This document shows positions 25,869 through 33,931 of a stretch of DNA of 48,979 nt, piece after piece. Below the pieces are notes generated by a model. That model saw nothing but the letters and a program-made list of their open reading frames with translations, had not been told where the DNA came from and did not search any database. Location: assembly GCA_018056375.1 (NCBI GenBank), contig JAGPFQ010000001.1:311361-360339 (forward strand). Direction: 5' to 3'. Positions within the stretch are counted from its first letter, which is position 1. The number at the start of each line of letters is the position of its first letter. Position numbers and translations under genes: made by a program. Source of the stretch: Candidatus Dojkabacteria bacterium. GTDB lineage: Bacteria; Patescibacteriota; Dojkabacteria; SC72.

Positions 25869-25921
25869 AGGTGTTAGATTATACAATACTAGATTTAAGA
25901 AAAGCAAGAGGTTTTTATTTA

Positions 25922-26566
25922 TTAAATATCCTTTATTATCTCCACTAATTCTTTATAATCATTCTCATATATCTCCTCTGGTACAAAGTCTGTACTTTCA
26001 GGTGACATATTCATTGAAGTTAAGAGATTAATACACTCTTCTTTTTCCTCTTTATCTTTAATAAAATCACATCTAATTCTGTTTGTTTCAGGTATGTAGA
26101 ATACTACTATCTCATCACCCTTCCCTACTCTATCTATATATACTTTTACAGAAAGATGACTGTTAAGTGATCTTACAAGAGTTACTTCTTTTTTTCCAAC
26201 CGTTACCTTCTCATCAGCCTTTGTACCATCAGAGAAAATCCATTCATCTTTTTCTTTGTTGTATATAATTGGTCCTGTTTGGCTCATGAGTATTAGGGTA
26301 TTAATATTTTTACAATATTGAATATCTGCAATTTCTAGGTATTTAAGTTTTATTTCAGAAAATTCTTTAGGATATACTGTATAGAGTAATGTACAACCAT
26401 TTTTACCTTCTTTACCTTTTTCTATTATTGTATATTTAGATGGTATTAGACCTTTTATATCTTCACCTATATCCCTATTCTTGTTTAAGAATAGATATAT
26501 GGTAATACCTATACCTATTATTACTAAAAGAATTATTAGTAATATTTTTGTTTTGTTTTTTAACAT
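25922..26566 (-). CDS. Membrane-anchored protein, unknown
   Basis: 214 residues: basic start (MLKNKTK), one hydrophobic helix (about 8-28), then a charged beta-rich domain with three or four cysteines (GCTLLYTVYP, QYCKNIN, RCDFI, ECINLL). The topology suggests an extracytoplasmic domain held by an N-terminal anchor; no lipobox was seen. It follows a gene of similar plan at 26595 with a 28-nt gap and shares the terminator downstream. No family recognised. Confidence 0.55.
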   Translation of the reverse strand: MLKNKTKILLIILLVIIGIGITIYLFLNKNRDIGEDIKGLIPSKYTIIEKGKEGKNGCTLLYTVYPKEFSEIKLKYLEIADIQYCKNINTLILMSQTGPIIYNKEKDEWIFSDGTKADEKVTVGKKEVTLVRSLNSHLSVKVYIDRVGKGDEIVVFYIPETNRIRCDFIKDKEEKEECINLLTSMNMSPESTDFVPEEIYENDYKELVEIIKDI

Positions 26567-26594
26567 TGGTATATGTTAGGTTAATTTAAATATA

Positions 26595-27371
26595 TTAATC
26601 TTTAAATAGTCTTAGTTGTATATCCCCTATTGTTTTCTCTAATACAAAAGTATCGTTCTTAAGTTTCCATACTCTAAATACTTGTATGTGGGACATAGAT
26701 GGGTCATGGATAGATGTTACTAACTTCTTCTTACCTTGGTTGTCATACAACCTAAAAAACATTGGATGTTCTACTGTCCAATTATCTTCTTTTTTATCTT
26801 TAGTGTTAAATGGTATTTTAACAGCTTTACCGTCTTCTAGTTTGTAGATGGTTATACTATCCTTAGAACCACTCTCCCATTTTCCAACTACTAGGTATTC
26901 GTATTTACTAGATGAATATATGACCATACTTACCTCCCCTTCTATACTCCCTTCTCCTTCCCATACCTCATACCTTACATTGTCTTCTACAACATTACCG
27001 TTGTATTTCAGATTACAACCTTTAGGGTCTCCATATACAATGTTATCTATATCTTCTTTAGGACAGTTTAGTTCTAGTGTATATTCATCTTTTAATGTCC
27101 ATATTACATTTACATCTGATTTTTCTTTAGTTAATTGATATTTAGGTTTATTTACTAATTGATCTATTTGTTTATATCCTTCTATATCCTTATTCCAATC
27201 GTATATATATTTATCTATGTTATATGTTTTCTTTAATTCTTTTAGTTCTAATGAATATTTCTTTTCAAATGATATTTGTTCTGGTGTTTTTTTATTTATT
27301 ATATATATGTATATGGATATACAGATGATTAGTAGTAGGAGAAGAGGAAGATATTTTTTTAGTTTAGACAT
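26595..27371 (-). CDS. Membrane-anchored protein, unknown
   Basis: 258 residues with an N-terminal anchor (about 8-26) and an extracytoplasmic domain containing LELNCPKEDIDNIVYGDPKG, TIYKLEDGKAVKIPF and VTSIHDPSMSHIQVFRVWKL, alternating strands that could form a beta-propeller-like or sandwich fold. It has the same general layout as the downstream gene but no clear sequence match to it. A minus-strand TATAAT (27382-27377) lies 5 nt from the ATG. The two genes form a short operon divergent from hsdM. Confidence 0.55.
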   Translation of the reverse strand: MSKLKKYLPLLLLLIICISIYIYIINKKTPEQISFEKKYSLELKELKKTYNIDKYIYDWNKDIEGYKQIDQLVNKPKYQLTKEKSDVNVIWTLKDEYTLELNCPKEDIDNIVYGDPKGCNLKYNGNVVEDNVRYEVWEGEGSIEGEVSMVIYSSSKYEYLVVGKWESGSKDSITIYKLEDGKAVKIPFNTKDKKEDNWTVEHPMFFRLYDNQGKKKLVTSIHDPSMSHIQVFRVWKLKNDTFVLEKTIGDIQLRLFKD

Positions 27372-27411
27372 GGTTTATTATATGGGGGATAAGGAAGAAG
27401 GACAAGGGAAA

Positions 27412-27420
27412 TGATATAAT
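27412..27420 (+). promoter_or_regulatory. hsdM: Extended -10 of the hsdM transcript
   Basis: TGATATAAT; transcription should begin near 27427, which is the first base of the 33-nt repeat at 27428. The leader is thus about 60 nt and includes the whole repeat. Confidence 0.5.
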
Positions 27421-27427
27421 AAGGAGA

Positions 27428-27460
27428 ACTACTGAAGTACTGTATAGTATGTAGGTAGTG
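27428..27460 (+). repeat. Inverted repeat copy 1, 5' leader of hsdM
   Basis: 33 nt beginning ACTACTGAAGTACTGTATAG. Its reverse complement recurs at 29928-29960 with 2 mismatches, and similarity extends about 10 nt further upstream (AATAAGG.GAAC). The element is itself an imperfect dyad with matching ends (ACTAC...GTAGT) and core TACT.TA.AGTA. Confidence 0.8.
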
Positions 27461-27485
27461 CGCTATTAACTTAGACCTTTTAAAT

Positions 27486-29018
27486 ATGTCAAACAAAGAA
27501 ACACTAGAACAAAGACTCTTCAAAGCAGCAGATAAATTAAGAAAGAATATGGATGCTGCAGCATACAAACATGTAGTTCTAGGCTTAATCTTCCTTAAAT
27601 ATATCTCCGATTCCTTTGAAGGACTTTTTAATGAACTAACAGAACAACAAGATCAAGGAGCAGACCCAGAAGATAGAGATGAATACAAAGCAGAAAATGT
27701 TTTCTTTGTACCTAAAGAAGCAAGATGGTCATATATCCAATCTAGAGCAAAACTACCAACAATCGGTGAAGATTTAGACTATGCCATGGAAGTCATAGAA
27801 AAAGAAAATCCTTCTCTCAAAGGTCTTCTTCCTAAGGTATTCAACAAAGAAGAACTAGACAAAATGACACTAGGTGATTTAATTGATCTAATTAGTAACA
27901 TTGATTTAGAAAAAGAAGCTAAAGAATCTAAAGATATATTAGGAAGAATATATGAATACTTCCTTGGAGAATTTGCACTTGCAGAAGGAAGAAAGGGAGG
28001 ACAATTCTACACACCTAAGAGTATTGTAAAAACAATGGTTGAGATGATTGAACCATATAGTGGTAGAGTATATGACCCGTGTTGTGGGAGTGGCGGAATG
28101 TTTGTAATGAGTGATAGGTTCATACAAGAACATCAAGGTAGAAGAAATGATATCTCCATATTTGGGCAAGAATCTAATCAGACTACATGGAGACTATGTA
28201 GAATGAATCTAGCAATTCGAGGTATTGATGGTACACAGGTACTATGGAATACAGAAGGTTCTTTCCTTAATGACTTACATCCTAACCTTAAAGCAGATTT
28301 CATTCTAGCTAACCCACCCTTCAATGATAGTGATTGGTCAGGAGAACTACTTAAAGATGATGCTAGATGGACATACGGTATCCCTCCAGCAGGTAATGCT
28401 AACTATGCTTGGATACAACATATGATCTATCACTTAGCACCTAATGGAGTTATGGCAACTGTTCTTTCAAATGGTTCTCTTTCATCAAATACATCTAATG
28501 AAGGAGAGATTAGAAAGAATATATTAAAAGCAGATTTAGTAGATTGTATCCTTATGCTTCCTAAACAACTTTTCTACAATACTGGTATTCCTGCTTGTAT
28601 ATGGTTTTTAAGAAGAAACAAGAAGGATGATAAGTACAAAGATAGGTCTAAAGAAGTACTATTCATAGATGCAAGTGAAGTTGGATATATGAGGGATAGA
28701 ACACATAGAGATTTTAGTAAGGAAGATATACAGAAGATAGCAGATACATATCATGAATGGAGAAAGATTGATGGTGAGTATGAGGATATTAAAGGTTTTT
28801 GTAAATCAGCATCATTAGAAGAGATAGAGAAGAATGGTTGGGTATTAACACCTGGTAGATATGTAGGTATACCAGAGGAAGAGGATGATGGTATTCCTTT
28901 TGAAGAGAAGATGGATGTATTAGTAAAAGATTTAAAGAAGACCATGGATGAATCTAAGGTATTAGATGAAGAGATAAAGAAGAGTTTGAAAGAGGTTGGG
29001 TTTGATTTGAATAAATAA
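27486..29018 (+). CDS. hsdM: Type I restriction-modification DNA methyltransferase subunit HsdM
   Basis: N6-adenine methyltransferase subunit of a type I restriction enzyme. The 510 residues hold the HsdM N-terminal helical domain (1-150: [36 protein letters not shown]), then the Rossmann methylase core with GGQFYTPK (about 170), the AdoMet motif [12 protein letters not shown] (about 196) and the catalytic ANPPF (about 274), and a C-terminal HsdS/HsdR contact region. It is separated from hsdS by three inserted genes, which is unusual. A leader of about 60 nt carries an inverted repeat. Confidence 0.95.
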   Translation: MSNKETLEQRLFKAADKLRKNMDAAAYKHVVLGLIFLKYISDSFEGLFNELTEQQDQGADPEDRDEYKAENVFFVPKEARWSYIQSRAKLPTIGEDLDYAMEVIEKENPSLKGLLPKVFNKEELDKMTLGDLIDLISNIDLEKEAKESKDILGRIYEYFLGEFALAEGRKGGQFYTPKSIVKTMVEMIEPYSGRVYDPCCGSGGMFVMSDRFIQEHQGRRNDISIFGQESNQTTWRLCRMNLAIRGIDGTQVLWNTEGSFLNDLHPNLKADFILANPPFNDSDWSGELLKDDARWTYGIPPAGNANYAWIQHMIYHLAPNGVMATVLSNGSLSSNTSNEGEIRKNILKADLVDCILMLPKQLFYNTGIPACIWFLRRNKKDDKYKDRSKEVLFIDASEVGYMRDRTHRDFSKEDIQKIADTYHEWRKIDGEYEDIKGFCKSASLEEIEKNGWVLTPGRYVGIPEEEDDGIPFEEKMDVLVKDLKKTMDESKVLDEEIKKSLKEVGFDLNK

Positions 29019-29124
29019 GAACAATATATATAATTATTAGTTCATATATTATTTTTCCTTTTAAGGTTTTTTTAATAAGTGAATTGTATAATAAAAGCTG
29101 ATGTTAATTTTTTAATTTATTATC

Positions 29125-29922
29125 ATGTATATAGCATATTTTGATGAAACTGGTGATGATGGGTATCCTGGATACTCCTCAAAAGCTTTTGTATTAACTT
29201 CTTGCTATATACACCACAATAATTGGAAAAAGAATTATGAACATCTTGCAAAATTAAAAAGAAATTTGAGAAACAAATATGGATTACCAATTAAAACAGA
29301 GATACACACAAAGAAGCTACTTCTAAATAAGAACCCTTACAGAAATCTTGGATTAACTGATGAAAAGAGATTCGAACTTTGTTTTGATATTGCAGATTGT
29401 ATCAAAACAATGGACATTAAATGTATCAATGTAGTTATAGATAAAACTAAAATCACAAAGAAGAATAAAGAGGCTTATAAAGATATTTTAGATGTCTCTC
29501 TTAAATTTAATATACAAAGGATTGAGAATGATCTAAAGAAACAGGATACAAACAACAAGTTTATGATCATAACTGATGAAGGAAGAATAAAAAAGATGAG
29601 ACAGACTGCAAGAAGAATACAGAAAATAAACTATGTACCTTCAATCTACAATAAATTTAAATATAGAAATGAAATAAAGACATTAATAGAAGATCCTTTA
29701 CCTAAAGATTCTGCTGAGTCATATTTTATTCAAATTACTGACTTTATATCTTTCTTCTTCTATCTCTTTATATTAGAAACTGACAATATTGATTCTTGGC
29801 ATAATAGATTGAGTTGGTTAAACATTAAGGATGTTGTAAAAATAATAGAAGAGATTAAACCCATACTAAATACAGATGCAAGTAAGAAAAGAGAATATGG
29901 GATTGTTTCGTATCCAGAATAA
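29125..29922 (+). CDS. DUF3800 domain protein
   Basis: 265 residues of the DUF3800 family, whose members are found in defence and mobile regions and are proposed, not proven, to have RNase H-like nuclease activity. The N-terminal YIAYFDETGDDG carries the conserved acidic pair, FMIITDEGRI a further Asp/Glu, and QITDFISFFFY the C-terminal Asp helix. A TATAAT at 29092 region precedes it, so it may be separately transcribed. It lies between hsdM and the second copy of the inverted repeat, so these two genes form a bracketed unit. Confidence 0.8.
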   Translation: MYIAYFDETGDDGYPGYSSKAFVLTSCYIHHNNWKKNYEHLAKLKRNLRNKYGLPIKTEIHTKKLLLNKNPYRNLGLTDEKRFELCFDIADCIKTMDIKCINVVIDKTKITKKNKEAYKDILDVSLKFNIQRIENDLKKQDTNNKFMIITDEGRIKKMRQTARRIQKINYVPSIYNKFKYRNEIKTLIEDPLPKDSAESYFIQITDFISFFFYLFILETDNIDSWHNRLSWLNIKDVVKIIEEIKPILNTDASKKREYGIVSYPE

Positions 29923-29927
29923 AGAAA

Positions 29928-29960
29928 CACCACCTACATACTATACAGTACTTCAGTGGT
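29928..29960 (-). repeat. Inverted repeat copy 2, downstream of DUF3800
   Basis: Reads as copy 1 on the minus strand (ACCACTGAAGTACTGTATAG...), 31 of 33 positions identical. The similarity continues to about 29972. It starts 6 nt after the DUF3800 stop, so the pair exactly brackets hsdM and DUF3800. Confidence 0.8.
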
Positions 29961-30067
29961 TCACCCTTATTGTTACATATTAATATATTATTGTAAACCC
30001 CCTTATATTATTAATCATAAAACAGACATATTTCTTTATTAATCAAGCTTTTTTAGAGTATGGAGTG

Positions 30068-30076
30068 TGGTATAAT
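30068..30076 (+). promoter_or_regulatory. Extended -10 for the distal R-M genes
   Basis: TGGTATAAT, 30 nt before the ATG of the small basic gene at 30107. The -35 region is only a T-run. Confidence 0.5.
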
Positions 30077-30106
30077 ATAGTATATAAGTTATCATCTTTA
30101 AATACT

Positions 30107-30286
30107 ATGGCAGTAAATAAACCTTATGGAGATAATCAAAGAAAAGGACAAGTTAGAAAGAGAGTTCAAGTAAAAAATCCTAAGACTAAAAGATATGTAA
30201 AGATTAATACAGAAACAAAGAAGTTTATGGATAATAAAGCTAAGAAACATAGTAAGTTTAAGGGGGTTAGGAAGTTAAAGAAGTAA
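30107..30286 (+). CDS. Small basic protein, unknown
   Basis: A 59-residue, strongly basic protein (AVNKPYGDNQRKGQVRKR, then NPKTKRYVKINTETKKFMDNK and KFKGVRKLKK). The charge suggests nucleic-acid binding or contact with a phage or R-M component. The frame is open a little further upstream, but the ATG at 30107 follows TGGTATAAT. Its stop abuts the next ATG (TAAATG). From general memory, similar small proteins occur beside type I R-M genes in candidate-phylum genomes; this was not checked. Confidence 0.6.
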   Translation: MAVNKPYGDNQRKGQVRKRVQVKNPKTKRYVKINTETKKFMDNKAKKHSKFKGVRKLKK

Positions 30287-30952
30287 ATGGACTATATAAT
30301 GAGAGATCATATAGAAAAATATAAAAAACTTAAAGAAAATAAGACTAAAGAATATGTAGAATTAGATAAAGAAGTAAAAATTTTACTAAGCGAAATTTCA
30401 CATAATATTATTACTAAACAGAAGAGCAAAGAAATTGTTGATAACATAGAAAAAAGAAACTTGGCTAAAGATGAACACTTTATCTTAGGAACATATTTTC
30501 CTATTTTAATCAGCTCTGTAATAAAAGCAGTCAATTTTCTCTATGGAGAAGACAAGGATTTACTTGACCCTGCAGGACAAGAAGAGGCTTTAAGTTCACG
30601 ATTAAGAAGTTATATTGAAACTAACCTAATAGAGGAATTTAATAATATTGAAGATATAAAAGTTGATTATAACTATACCAAGCATACACAAGAGCCGAAA
30701 AGGATAGATTCTATTGGAATAAAACCAGACATACTAATTCATAGGAGAAACACAGACACTTTCAATATTGTAGCAATAGAAATTAAACATCAAAGGAAGT
30801 TAAGCAAAAAAGATCTATGGAAATTAAAAAAGTTAACAGAGGATAATGGAGAATATAAGTATGACTTAGGAATAGGTTTAGAACTAAATAAAGAAGACTA
30901 TAATATGTACTTATTTTACAATGGGCAACAGATTAATGAAAAAGCAGTATAA
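30287..30952 (+). CDS. PD-(D/E)XK nuclease-like protein in the R-M locus
   Basis: 221 residues. An N-terminal helical half is followed by a nuclease-like core: GIKPDILIHRR, then FNIVAIEIKHQRK, the D...E-x-K arrangement of PD-(D/E)XK enzymes, with a following helix (KKDLWKLKKLTED). The segment DLLDPAGQEEALSSRLRSYI precedes it. It could be a nuclease or an inactive scaffold. The start abuts the small basic gene; the 3' end overlaps hsdS by 32 nt, so it is co-translated with the specificity subunit. The alternative ATG at 30299 is possible. Confidence 0.62.
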   Translation: MDYIMRDHIEKYKKLKENKTKEYVELDKEVKILLSEISHNIITKQKSKEIVDNIEKRNLAKDEHFILGTYFPILISSVIKAVNFLYGEDKDLLDPAGQEEALSSRLRSYIETNLIEEFNNIEDIKVDYNYTKHTQEPKRIDSIGIKPDILIHRRNTDTFNIVAIEIKHQRKLSKKDLWKLKKLTEDNGEYKYDLGIGLELNKEDYNMYLFYNGQQINEKAV

Positions 30953-32108
30953 ACTAAAAGATATAGGGGCATTCAAGGGTGGAGTAACTAGTATAAAGCC
31001 AACTGACTATGGGTATGGGACACCCTTTATAACTTATAAAAACATTTTTCAAAATCCTAAGGTAGATATCAACATGCTAACATTAATGAATGTACCGAAG
31101 AAAGATTTACAGAAATGTTCATGTAAATATGGAGATATCTTTTTCACAGCGTCCTCTGAGGTTTTTGAAGAAGTTGCTATGTCATCAGTATTACTTGACA
31201 AAGGAATAAAAAACTTAACTTTTAATGGATTCTCAAAGAGATTTAGACTATTCGATTTCAACACCCTATTACCTGAATATGCTGTTTATTATTTTAGATC
31301 TAGGGAATTTAGAAATTCAATAGCAGCAATAACAACCGGTGATATAAGATTTAATGTTAGTCAAGAGAATTTATCAAATATAACTATCACCCTCCCTCCC
31401 TTATCAGAACAAAAAAGAATAGCTAATATACTATCTTCTTTTGATAATAAGATAGAGATATTAAAGAAAGAAAATAAGATATTAGAAGATATAGCAGAGA
31501 ATATATTTAAAGAATGGTTTGTTAAATATAATTTTCCTAATAAAGATGGTAAACCATATAGAGATAGTAATGGTAAGATGATTGATAGTGAATTAGGACC
31601 TATACCTGATGGATGGAGGGTTGGGAAGTTGGGGGAGATAGTGGATGTTACTTCTGGTAAAGCACTGCCAAAAGATGAACTGAAATCCGATGGACAATAT
31701 CCTTTACTAGGAGCAAATGGAGAGATTGGGAGAACTGACAAATACTTATTGAACAAGACTGTTATTTATACTGGTAGAGTTGGAACATTAGGTAATGTTT
31801 TCCTTTATGATGCCCCTGCATGGTATTCTGATAACACTCTAATTATTTCTCCAACCCAAAGTTTCTTATATTACATTTTCTTTGTTCTTCAAAGACAACA
31901 ATTAGAAAAATTAGACAGAGGTTCTACTCAACCGTTGATAACACAAACAGATTTAAAAAATATTTTAGTTGTAATTCCAGATAATGATATATTAACCCTA
32001 TTCAACAAGACAATACAAGGAGGAAATGATAGAATTACAATGTCAAAAAGACTTCTGAAAACTTTAGATAAAATAAAAACTGCCCTATTATATAAATTGT
32101 TAGGGTAA
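30921..32108 (+). CDS. hsdS: Type I restriction-modification specificity subunit HsdS
   Basis: DNA-recognition subunit with two target-recognition domains. TRD1 spans about 1-165, the central conserved spacer (LPPLSEQKRIANILSSFDNKIE and the coiled coil to IFKEWFVKYNFP) about 160-215, TRD2 (DGWRVGKLGEIVDVTSGKALP onward) about 225-355, and a second helical spacer to the end. 395 residues is normal. It overlaps the PD-(D/E)XK gene by 32 nt and lies 8 nt before the OLD-like gene. An ATG at 30936 is an alternative start. No second hsdS or inverted TRD copies are present in the window. Confidence 0.93.
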   Translation: MGNRLMKKQYKLKDIGAFKGGVTSIKPTDYGYGTPFITYKNIFQNPKVDINMLTLMNVPKKDLQKCSCKYGDIFFTASSEVFEEVAMSSVLLDKGIKNLTFNGFSKRFRLFDFNTLLPEYAVYYFRSREFRNSIAAITTGDIRFNVSQENLSNITITLPPLSEQKRIANILSSFDNKIEILKKENKILEDIAENIFKEWFVKYNFPNKDGKPYRDSNGKMIDSELGPIPDGWRVGKLGEIVDVTSGKALPKDELKSDGQYPLLGANGEIGRTDKYLLNKTVIYTGRVGTLGNVFLYDAPAWYSDNTLIISPTQSFLYYIFFVLQRQQLEKLDRGSTQPLITQTDLKNILVVIPDNDILTLFNKTIQGGNDRITMSKRLLKTLDKIKTALLYKLLG

Positions 32109-32116
32109 AGTAAAAT

Positions 32117-33931
32117 ATGAGACTAAAATCATTCAGAATTAAAAATTACAAGTCAATCAAAGATACAGGAGATGTCTCGTTATCAGAAAACAACAATGTC
32201 TTTGTACTCGCTGGTCAAAACGAATCCGGCAAGAGTGCTATATTATCAGCTCTTTCAGATTTTTCCGATAACACAGAAGACTTCGACCCCGAAAGTACTC
32301 AATATTCATTAGAAGATGAAGAGCCAAAGCAATGTGTCGAATGTAAGTATCAAATAGAAGAAGATGATGAATTCTACAACAATGTAGTAATAGATATTTT
32401 CGAACATCTAGGACTTGAACTTACTGAAGAAGATATGGAAAGTATTTTGCCCCAATTAGAGTCTCACCGAGAATTCACCTTGATAAAAGAAAAGTTAGAC
32501 GATGGTGTTAGATTTTATATTGATAACGACATATATCAACTAATAAAAAACAAGGTCATTTTAGAATTTGTAACATATGATGAAGAAGATGTGGAAAACA
32601 CTACAGAAGAGGAAGAGAATAGTAACAAAGTAGGAAGTATTTCAGAAGAAGAACTTGCCGAGATAATATTCCCACACTGCCCTGCCATAACTTTGTTTGA
32701 TGATTTCTGCTCCTTACTACCTGACAGAATTCTTCTAAGTGATCTAAAAACAAAAAATGAAGAAGCCAAAGGATATATAGCAGTAAAAAACTTAGAAAAA
32801 ATTCTAGGTGTTGATTTTACAGTAAAAGAACAGCAAATAGAGAGTAAGCGATCTGTTCTTCAAGAAAATGAAAACACAACATTATCTGTAGACTTCCAAA
32901 AAGACTGGCAACAAAAAATATATAACACTAACGAAGTTAAATTAGAGTACAACTTCCAAAAAAGAAATGGAGAGGGAGCAGAAGGTTCATTTATTGAATT
33001 CTATGTCAGCACAAAAAAAGAGGAAAAACTCTATCCCCATCAAAGAAGCAAGGGTCTAATTTGGTTTCTCTCCTTTTGGTTAGAACTTAAAGCAAGGAGT
33101 TTAGAGGAAAATGGAACCGTTCTACTTCTAGATGAACCCGACCAACATCTTCACATAAAAGCCCAAAAAGATATGTTGAAATTAATAAACAAGCTAGCAG
33201 ACGATGGGAATCAGGTTCTTTATTCAACTCATTTGCCATATTTAATTGACATCGACAATTTAAGTGCAGTCAGGTTGGTATACAATAGTGAGGAAAGTGG
33301 CACCCAGATAGAAAAACTTACAACTGCTAAGATTGACAGTGCGAATAAAGCTGATGCACTAAAGCCAATAGCTGATGCAATAGGAATGGGTACAGATTAT
33401 TTTCTACATCCTGATAAAGATAAATGTATCATTTTGGAAGGTTTGTCCGACTTCTACTATTTTACAGCAATGAAACAAATCTTAGATCCAAAAGGTTCAT
33501 ATGTTTTCCTACCAGCCACAGGAATATCTAAAATTCCCGTTCTCATTTCTTTCTGTATAGGATACGGTAAAAAATGGAAGGTTATTACAGATGATGGTCC
33601 AACTGCTCGAAATATATTCCAAGATATTACTGAAAGTTTTTTTGATGGAGATGCAACAAATGGACAAAAGCAATTTCACATTTTAAATGGAATCAAAGGA
33701 GTGGAAAATATGTTTGATTATGAAGATCTTAAGCTGATAGATGGACAGATAGGTACCGATCGAAAAAACAAAGAAGATGTTGTTGGAAAAAAGCGAAAAG
33801 TTGTATTCTCTACTATGTTCTACGAAAGAATTAGAAACAAAAAAATTAAAAAAGAGGATCTATCTCCAGATACTATAGAAAGATTCGAAGATGTTTTTGC
33901 TTTTATCAAGAAAAGAACCAGAGCTTTATGA
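32117..33931 (+). CDS. OLD-family ATPase/TOPRIM nuclease-like protein
   Basis: 604 residues combining an ABC-type ATPase with a C-terminal TOPRIM domain, the plan of OLD and GajA-like nucleases. The Walker A loop is AGQNESGKSA (about 33-42), the Walker B/D-loop LLLDEPDQHLH (about 335) and the H-loop STHLPYLI. The TOPRIM acidic residues appear as IILEGLSDFYY (about 437) and VITDDGPTA (about 490). No UvrD-like partner (GajB) is adjacent. It sits between hsdS and hsdR, and its TGA overlaps the hsdR ATG (ATGA). To the eye it uses more C-ending and CG-containing codons than its neighbours. Confidence 0.8.
   Translation: MRLKSFRIKNYKSIKDTGDVSLSENNNVFVLAGQNESGKSAILSALSDFSDNTEDFDPESTQYSLEDEEPKQCVECKYQIEEDDEFYNNVVIDIFEHLGLELTEEDMESILPQLESHREFTLIKEKLDDGVRFYIDNDIYQLIKNKVILEFVTYDEEDVENTTEEEENSNKVGSISEEELAEIIFPHCPAITLFDDFCSLLPDRILLSDLKTKNEEAKGYIAVKNLEKILGVDFTVKEQQIESKRSVLQENENTTLSVDFQKDWQQKIYNTNEVKLEYNFQKRNGEGAEGSFIEFYVSTKKEEKLYPHQRSKGLIWFLSFWLELKARSLEENGTVLLLDEPDQHLHIKAQKDMLKLINKLADDGNQVLYSTHLPYLIDIDNLSAVRLVYNSEESGTQIEKLTTAKIDSANKADALKPIADAIGMGTDYFLHPDKDKCIILEGLSDFYYFTAMKQILDPKGSYVFLPATGISKIPVLISFCIGYGKKWKVITDDGPTARNIFQDITESFFDGDATNGQKQFHILNGIKGVENMFDYEDLKLIDGQIGTDRKNKEDVVGKKRKVVFSTMFYERIRNKKIKKEDLSPDTIERFEDVFAFIKKRTRAL

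Noticed and set aside
30921-32108. Phase-variable hsdS through inverted recognition-domain copies or simple repeats
   Set aside because: There is a single hsdS, no silent copies and no tandem repeat tract in the gene.
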